Positions 58,591 through 64,000 of a DNA stretch of 64,000 bases are shown here, in pieces. Numbering within the stretch: the stretch's first letter is position 1; each line of letters opens with the position of its first letter. Made by a program: the position numbers and the translations under genes. Source of the stretch: Acanthaster planci (Eukaryota; Echinodermata; Asteroidea; Valvatida; Acanthasteridae); assembly GCF_001949145.1 (NCBI RefSeq), contig NW_019091362.1, forward strand, positions 3,396,430-3,460,429. The letters are read 5' to 3'. The notes under the pieces are model-generated. The model saw only the letters and a list, made by a program, of their open reading frames with translations, had not been told where the DNA came from and made no database searches.

Positions 58591-59200
58591 CTAACGCATG
58601 TTGTTAAAAGTACAAATGCAAAAACCAGCGCAGCAGCCTGTCGACGCACACATCTGCAAACTAATTGCATGTTGCAGTTCTACAATGACAGAGCATGTAA
58701 AGTGGCCAAGGTGTCAGCGTGAATTTGAGAATTGGCTCAAGTGCTCAGCTGAGTAGCTTCAGCCTAGAATTCATCTGCAGCATGACGATTGAAAGTGATC
58801 TCTGTTCAAGTCAACCCGTTTCAAGGGTTTGATTACAAAAAAACTTGGCAAATGTTCAAAGCGTCATCATCTCAAGAATCGTCAGGCTTGAATATGAAAA
58901 TGCGTAGAATCCTCCAGATGCATGGTAAGAATTATGTACAACTATCTCTTTTCACACAGCTTGGGGTGTAATTTTATCTTTTAAAATGACTTGAAGAGAT
59001 CAAAGAGCACAGGCTGCTGAAAACACAGAGTTGCTTAGCAAAGAAAACTAGCTAAGCAATAACACGCTACAAGCTAAAACGTAGTGTAAAGCATACTGCC
59101 TGTGACCCAGTCCCACGCTGATTTTTTTGTTTAGCATGAACATTTGATCAGCAATTTTTTTCGGCTCAGCAGTCTATGAAATCATGGCCCAGTTGTGAAA

Positions 59201-59709
59201 TTTATTAAATAGGCTGCATTCAAGTGACTTGGCTGAGGCTTACAGGAGTACACGTACTCACGGAATGTAGCCGCATCCACTGACTAGTGGTTCCCATGGG
59301 TGCATGTGTTATCTCGGCTTGCTTTGTCATGTTGGGAGGTAGCCTTAATTGAATGTACTTCCATTAGGGCAAATTACCCTACTCAGTAATCATGCTGCAA
59401 CTCAAAAATTGCAACCAACTGATGCACCACACCTTCAACCGAGTAGATTAATGCATTTCGTCTAGTTTGGTCTTACCCTCTAAATGTAGCTGGAAAAAGC
59501 CCTCTTCAGGTCAAAAATATACACAGCTGGTCAGTGAAATATTCATCATTGTTTGTATCTGTTAAAAATACGTCAAGGAAAATAAAAGGAATATGCCTGA
59601 CACACAAACACTGGTGGAAAAAAATAATGACAAAAATAATATAAATCAACGTCCTTCACATTATTGTGTCTCTAGACAGAGTTGATGGGGTGGGGGCGTG
59701 GAGTTCCAC
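59201..59709 (-). other. MTCH2: Probable MTCH2 3' UTR
   Basis: Non-coding minus-strand DNA after the MTCH2 stop. The nearest candidate poly(A) signal is AATAAA (plus-strand TTTATT at 59201-59206), about 500 nt downstream of the stop. Confidence 0.35.
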
Positions 59710-59802
59710 TCAGTCCAGGGGGGTAGCTGCTATTGGTTCAACGACCATCTTTCCTGGCTCGTAACGACGGAAAAGGATGCTAGAGCCACGCTTCAGGAGG
59801 CC
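59710..59802 (-). CDS. MTCH2: MTCH2 last exon
   Basis: Acceptor CTTGTGGCAG|GGCCTC. It encodes GLLKRGSSILFRRYEPGKMV then VEPIAATPLD and TGA: 30 residues, phase 0. Confidence 0.93.
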   Translation of the reverse strand, partial: GLLKRGSSILFRRYEPGKMVVEPIAATPLD

Positions 59803-62478
59803 CTGCCACAAGGAAGCACACCAAGAAAAGCTCCATATATATTGCTCCGCAATAAGTTTCATGTTAGTTGATGTGGTGGGACGGGGAGGAACTCAGGATA
59901 AAAAATTCACCAAGCATGCGGAAGAGGAGATATAGTAATAACAACAAATTAAGGCGAGTCTCTACAGGTTATAATGGCTAACAAGGCATTCTCTCCCAAG
60001 GAGCTATGATTGTGTGAATCATTCACTTAGTTTTTCAGCACTGAGTGGAGAAACCAAAAACCCCAGAATTAGTGGTGGTGGTGGGGGGGGGCTGGTCGAT
60101 AATCCTGACATCAAGAGATACCACCTGCCCGCCCCTATGTTTAAAGACCTTTTTCTATCCTTTTTGAACGGGGGGGGGGGAGTTCTGGCATCCTTGCTTT
60201 AACCTTTGCTGCGGCAAAAGAGATGGATGCGTAAAAATAAAACACTGGAACAAAAAGAACCCAGTTGGCGGGCAACAGTTCAAACGCCTCTCCAAAATCT
60301 GATCAGAGACCTCAACCGCAGCGGGTTCCAAGTCTTTGGAACATCAACGACACTGTCTAAGACGTAAAGCATCAAGTATTTGTTTGCGCATGATTTCCTC
60401 TGTACAGGAAAAAAAATTGACAGCAGCCGTCGTTGCCAAGCATCCTTCCCCAGCAAACAACGAGGCATGCAGTTTAGATTTCCTCTAACTGGTTGTCTGG
60501 CAACCAAATGTCCGGTTGCCTAGCAAAGTTTCTGAGCACTGTACCTCCTTATGCATACTCACCTTGCTCTTGAGATCTCGCCAGCAGTCTCTCCAGTCAG
60601 AATACTTGGGCATGAATGGTGGACTACCTGCGACCAGTCTGTATGAGAATAATAATAGGGGTTAGAGATGGGTGCAAAAGATCTCTAGCCTACAGTTTTC
60701 CTACGGACCACAGTTTTTCAATTTAATTAATGGGGAATGGTGCCAAGGGGGTCTGTCACAGGTGATCAGCGGGTTGGGATACCGTGTCCTTGAGCAGGTC
60801 ACTTTACCCCAATTGCCTCTCTCCACCGAGGAATACAGCCAGGCACCTGCACTACTTGGGAAGCAGTCAACAAACCAGCTTCAGAAATGGAGGAGCAGAT
60901 CATTTCATGCCAATGAATATGGAGACTACCAAAGGGCTCGCAAGTTAGATTGGCTTGATAACGGACTTGACTTTTTCTTTCGTAACACAGGTTGACAGGC
61001 CAGAGAGAGATCCGCCTAATATTGAAGAAGCGTCTTGAACAGCCTTTTTCAGATGATTTCAAATTCAGGGTATCTAAGGCGTCACTGAGTATGCAGGGGG
61101 ATGGAAAACAACGAAAAGCTAGGCACAGTGCATGCTGGGAACCCACAAAGGTGGAGCTTTACGTACTACTAACTTGCAAAGCACCGTCAAGAAAAAAAAT
61201 GTCAAAATCTACTGAAACAGTGTGGAAATCCTTTCCAAAAATAATTCAGATCTTTTTCCCAGCCGGTAAGGTCAATCAAACAAACACAAATTTCAGACCA
61301 CTTTCCTTCAAAACATCACAAACTTACATATTAAAGCTGCATTTACGTATACAGACTATTTTCCCAGTTTCTGATGAAGATTGGTGCCTGGGAAATGAAA
61401 TTTTCTGACACCGGGTTATACACTGTGTGATCAGGGCTTCGAACACCTGGTACAAAAACCTCACAAGTTTACTGGTCCCAAGAAGGGCAACATCCGATTT
61501 ATTTTTCATACCTGGAAGTGTACAAATTAGTACTTGATTACAGCAGAAAATGCACATCCTTTGTAAGAACCCATGATTAATGCTAAAGGTCGTCAGTGTT
61601 ACTAATAAAAACGTTACTCTTACTGACCCAGAGTCATTGACGGCCATCATGTTGCTGATAAGACCCAGCGGGTAAGTCAAGATTCCTGCCAAGAACTGCA
61701 GGAAAAAAAAACAAACAAACAAAAAAACAGTGGAAGCATTTTATTGACATAATTCAAATCAGTCCATTCTACTCAGTGTCATGTACTTAAAACACAAAGT
61801 TGGTCTCTAGATTCTAGACACACAATGCAAGCACACATCCACACAGAGCTGCCGGTCCGCAAGTCAAATAACGTCAAGTTTGAGTGACAAACGTTTGTCA
61901 ACCAACGGTTGGTTTTCCCCAGGTTACCTACACATAAAATACATCGGGCACCAGGCAAAAATCAAACAGTGGCTGACAAATAGGGGTTGCTTGAACTGAC
62001 CTGGAAACAATCCAAATCACATCATGGTAACAGCCCCCAATTTACACATGCAACAGGCATAATGTTTGCGTATCAAACATGTGCGGGATATCTGGAGCAC
62101 TTCACTAAACGGTGCACGTGGACGCTGGATGGCCTTCGGAACAATAGTTGGCACATCTGGGCTGATCCATTGAACAAGACCGTAACTGTACAATAGATGC
62201 TTTGAGCCTCAAGGCTCTCTAATCCACATTCAATTCTTGTGGTGCACAGTCCCATTAGTTGGGTTGATGGAGTAACGCTTCTCTGCCAACTTGAGGAACA
62301 ACCTGAGCCTGGCTGGTTCAACCCTCCTCAATAGATAATCAAGTGTACACGTATTAAATGTACCATTAAATCACCCAAGTTCTGTATTTGGGTGGTGAGA
62401 AAATGTTTAAGCAATCTTTGAACGACTTACCCCTGTGATGGCGTGTGCATAGCTCCTCAGTTCAGTGACATTCGTCAT
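59710..62478 (-). CDS. MTCH2: MTCH2, mitochondrial carrier homolog 2 (last four coding exons; 5' part beyond window)
   Basis: Joined minus-strand exons 62478-62431, 61695-61628, 60638-60563 and 59802-59710 encode the final 94 residues (human MTCH2 is 303 aa). MTCH2 is a degenerate SLC25-type carrier of the outer mitochondrial membrane that acts as an insertase for alpha-helical and tail-anchored proteins and as a tBID receptor. Visible blocks: TELRSYAHAITG, FLAGILTYPLGLISNMMAVN, SPPFMPKYSDWRDCWRDLK and LLKRGSSILFRRYEPGKM. These parallel MKSYSQAVTG, FFASMLTYPFVLVSNLMAVN, CPPYSPIYTSWIDCWCML and NMSRGNSLFFRKVPFGKT of the human protein. All junctions are GT-AG and phases agree (0, 2, 0). The ancestral gene may predate the MTCH1/MTCH2 split. 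The C-terminal tail (VEPIAATPLD) differs from vertebrates. Confidence 0.95.
60563..60638 (-). CDS. MTCH2: MTCH2 penultimate exon
   Basis: Acceptor CTCATACAG|ACTGGT, donor AGCAAG|GTGAGT. It encodes LVAGSPPFMPKYSDWRDCW and RDLKSK. The conserved tryptophans and the DCW triplet match human IDCW. Confidence 0.95.
60740..60930 (+). repeat. SINE-like fragment in MTCH2 intron
   Basis: Contains CGTGTCCTTGAGCAGGTCAC, then TTTACCCCAATTGCCTCTCT and CCACCGAGGAATAC. The combination of a CCTTGAGCAAGGCACTTTA-like word and ATTGCCTCTCTCCACCCAGG-like word is a familiar dispersed-repeat signature in many aquatic animal genomes. It is degenerate and its exact limits are uncertain. Confidence 0.5.
61628..61695 (-). 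CDS. MTCH2: MTCH2 third-from-last exon
   Basis: Acceptor TCCTGCAG|TTCTTG, donor CTCTGG|GTCAGT. It encodes FLAGILTYPLGLISNMMAVN and DSG, the last carrier transmembrane segment with the LTYP and SNxMAVN motifs. Confidence 0.96.
62431..62478 (-). CDS. MTCH2: MTCH2 fourth-from-last exon (48 bp)
   Basis: Acceptor GTTCTCGCAG|ATGACG, donor ACAGGG|GTAAGT. It encodes MTNVTELRSYAHAITG, matching STMNEMKSYSQAVTG in human MTCH2. The leading Met is internal, not a start. Confidence 0.88.
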
Positions 62479-64000
62479 CTGCGAGAACAAACAGTCAAAT
62501 GTGATCACAATGGCCACAAGTTTGCAGGGAACTTCAAGACAGAATGCTGGATGAACCATAGTCGTATAAAATAGTACCATTAAATACCACCACGTCTATT
62601 GAAAGAGTTACTCTTTAACATTTGAAAGAATCGATATTATAAATGTGTAAATATCTAGAAAAGAGGTCAAAGCATTTGCACACATAAGAGAATGGAGTTT
62701 GAACGCTACATGTTGCAAAAACATTCAAACAACAAACTTAAAATAACACATTCAAGAAATAATTTTCAAATAAGAGAAATCAAAAGATGGATTGGTCCTT
62801 ATGAAGCATGTGAGGGCACGTGAGTGATTGAATTCTGAGAAGCGATTGACTGTAAAAAAAGGCAAGCTGACAATTTCTTTAGTGAATGCTCTTAAGAAGC
62901 AATAATCCAAGTGGAATTGAACGCCAGCCTATGTGTAAATGCCAGGATCAGAGGCGCCAGGATGTTCTTAGGCGCATGATCAATCAAAAAATCATCATGT
63001 TTTGACAGAGGCGATTAATTAACTTCTCAAGCAGGCCTGCGTCGTGGGCTCCAAATCAAATTTTCACTATCAGTACCCCCCTCCCAGAAAAAGGGGACGG
63101 CCAGTTAGCAATGCTCACTAAAAGCTTAGGTTGAAAGCTGGCACTCGAGATCCACAGGACTCGGGAGTGGTTTACATTTAATATTGTTCACAACAAAATG
63201 GTTACAAGACACTTGTCATATCGAGCAGGTACTACATGCCGTAAAAAGAGACTTATCCTTGAAGGAGGGGAATTGGAAAGAGTCATATATTAAAACTTCA
63301 AGTGCCGATATTTGGAAAGGACCCAAGCTAGAATTTCTGGTTTCATTACAGTACTGTGGTGGGAGATGTTTTTCTATAAAAAGCCTCCCAGTTCATGCAA
63401 GACCCTTTTTCCCCTAAAAAAGGAAAAACAATATTAAGGTACATCTGGAGTAGGATTTTTAAATGTCAGAATTTTACTCCATACAAGCAGTTATCATAAA
63501 ACGGTGTTACCTAACATCCCGTCTATTATAAAAACAAAAAAACACTCGCATTAAACAAACAACATGTTTGCTTGATTAAAAAGTGGTTACCAAGATGGAC
63601 TGTATTAAAAGATCAAACAAACGTGAATATGAGTTGAAAGATTACAACAGGGGAGTTGGTGTTCTGAATTTAAATGCACAGTCTGTCATTTGCAGCTATC
63701 AAAAAAAGTAACTGACGAAATGTTGTTGAAGAGCAAACTTGATTTAAAGATTATTGTAGGATTAAACTTTCTGGTGAGATTATTCTTTCTGGAAAGCTGT
63801 CATTTTTAAGAAAACAATGGTAGATGGTCATTTCCAACAACACGTCTAAAGATACACTTTCAGAAAAATGCAATAAGAAGTTCACGTGTAATTTGGTGAA
63901 AAATGTAAAGGCTGACACGATGTCACCCACTCACGTAGTTATTTTGAAATTTGTCCGTTCAATGCAATGTGTAGCTGAAATTGCCTGAATTAGAACGTGT
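62479..64000 (-). other. MTCH2: MTCH2 intron DNA to the right edge
   Basis: No further MTCH2 exon was recognised. The expected preceding block (carrier helix ending near LVNTYAL) is absent, so this is intron up to the edge. AT-rich, with unrecognised short frames only. Confidence 0.5.

Larger units (their letters stand above)
40523..59200. other. About 18.7 kb without a recognised gene, between PRR5 and MTCH2
   Basis: No frame here shows a known domain. The longest are 51637-51053 on the minus strand (194 codons), 46770-47285 on the plus strand (171 codons) and 42191-42568 on the plus strand (125 codons); none has family resemblance or clean splice context. On the minus strand several good 5' splice sites follow short open blocks: CTACAG|GTGAGT at about 46300, TTACAG|GTAAGT at about 49258 and TCCAAG|GTAGGT at about 51848. 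Alternative 5' exons of PRR5 or a non-coding transcript are therefore possible. Repeats are listed separately. Confidence 0.5.

Noticed and set aside
60672-60995. 107-codon plus-strand frame in an MTCH2 intron
   Set aside because: It overlaps the SINE-like repeat and has no family resemblance.
63935-63980. Possible further MTCH2 exon (acceptor-like TTTCAG and donor GTGAGT on the minus strand)
   Set aside because: The translation (THCIERTNFKITT) does not match the MTCH2 segment that should precede TELRSYAHAITG.

Overview
This is a window of an animal nuclear genome. All four recognised genes are split by GT-AG introns, most exons are 50-350 bp, intergenic DNA is AT-rich and full of short foldback (MITE-like) elements, and there is one assembly gap of 992 N. 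The gene content is a deuterostome-type invertebrate set. Frequent TAGGCCTA and TACATGTACATGTA-like words and a SINE-like tail common in marine invertebrates make an echinoderm (or another marine invertebrate deuterostome) my best guess, but the taxon is an inference.

Layout. (1) 1-6277: non-coding, probably the first intron or upstream region of the next gene. (2) 6278-14574 (+): eight exons of a CREB3L1/CREB3L2-type (OASIS/BBF2H7, fly CrebA) membrane-anchored bZIP factor, complete from exon 2 to the stop; the N-terminal exon was not found. A 3' UTR of about 2.2 kb follows. (3) 17967-22682 (+): a DM-domain (DMRT family) transcription factor in four phase-consistent exons (481 aa). Its DM domain is split at LK|GHK and has an unusual second half. 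Intron 1 holds the N gap and a decayed LINE fragment. (4) 26699-40522 (-): a complete seven-exon PRR5/PRR5L (Protor) gene encoding an mTORC2 subunit of 368 aa. Its last intron uses a GC-AG donor and carries a 467-bp TA-flanked MITE 12 bp beyond the donor hexamer. (5) 40523-59709: about 19 kb with no recognisable gene, but with a 176-bp direct duplication, a 110-bp foldback element with a 9-bp target-site duplication, and paired CTACCCAA-type repeats. (6) 59710-62478 (-): the last four coding exons of MTCH2 (mitochondrial carrier homolog 2); the rest lies beyond the right edge.

The first two genes point right and the last two point left, so DMRT and PRR5 converge tail to tail. In human, CREB3L1, PRR5L and MTCH2 all lie on 11p, so this window probably preserves an old linkage group into which a DMRT gene is embedded. 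The genes act in different processes: ER/Golgi stress and secretion (CREB3L), sex or neural development (DMRT), mTORC2 signalling (PRR5) and outer mitochondrial membrane protein insertion (MTCH2). Exon boundaries below were deduced by hand from splice-site sequence, reading-phase continuity and recalled family sequence; no alignment was run.
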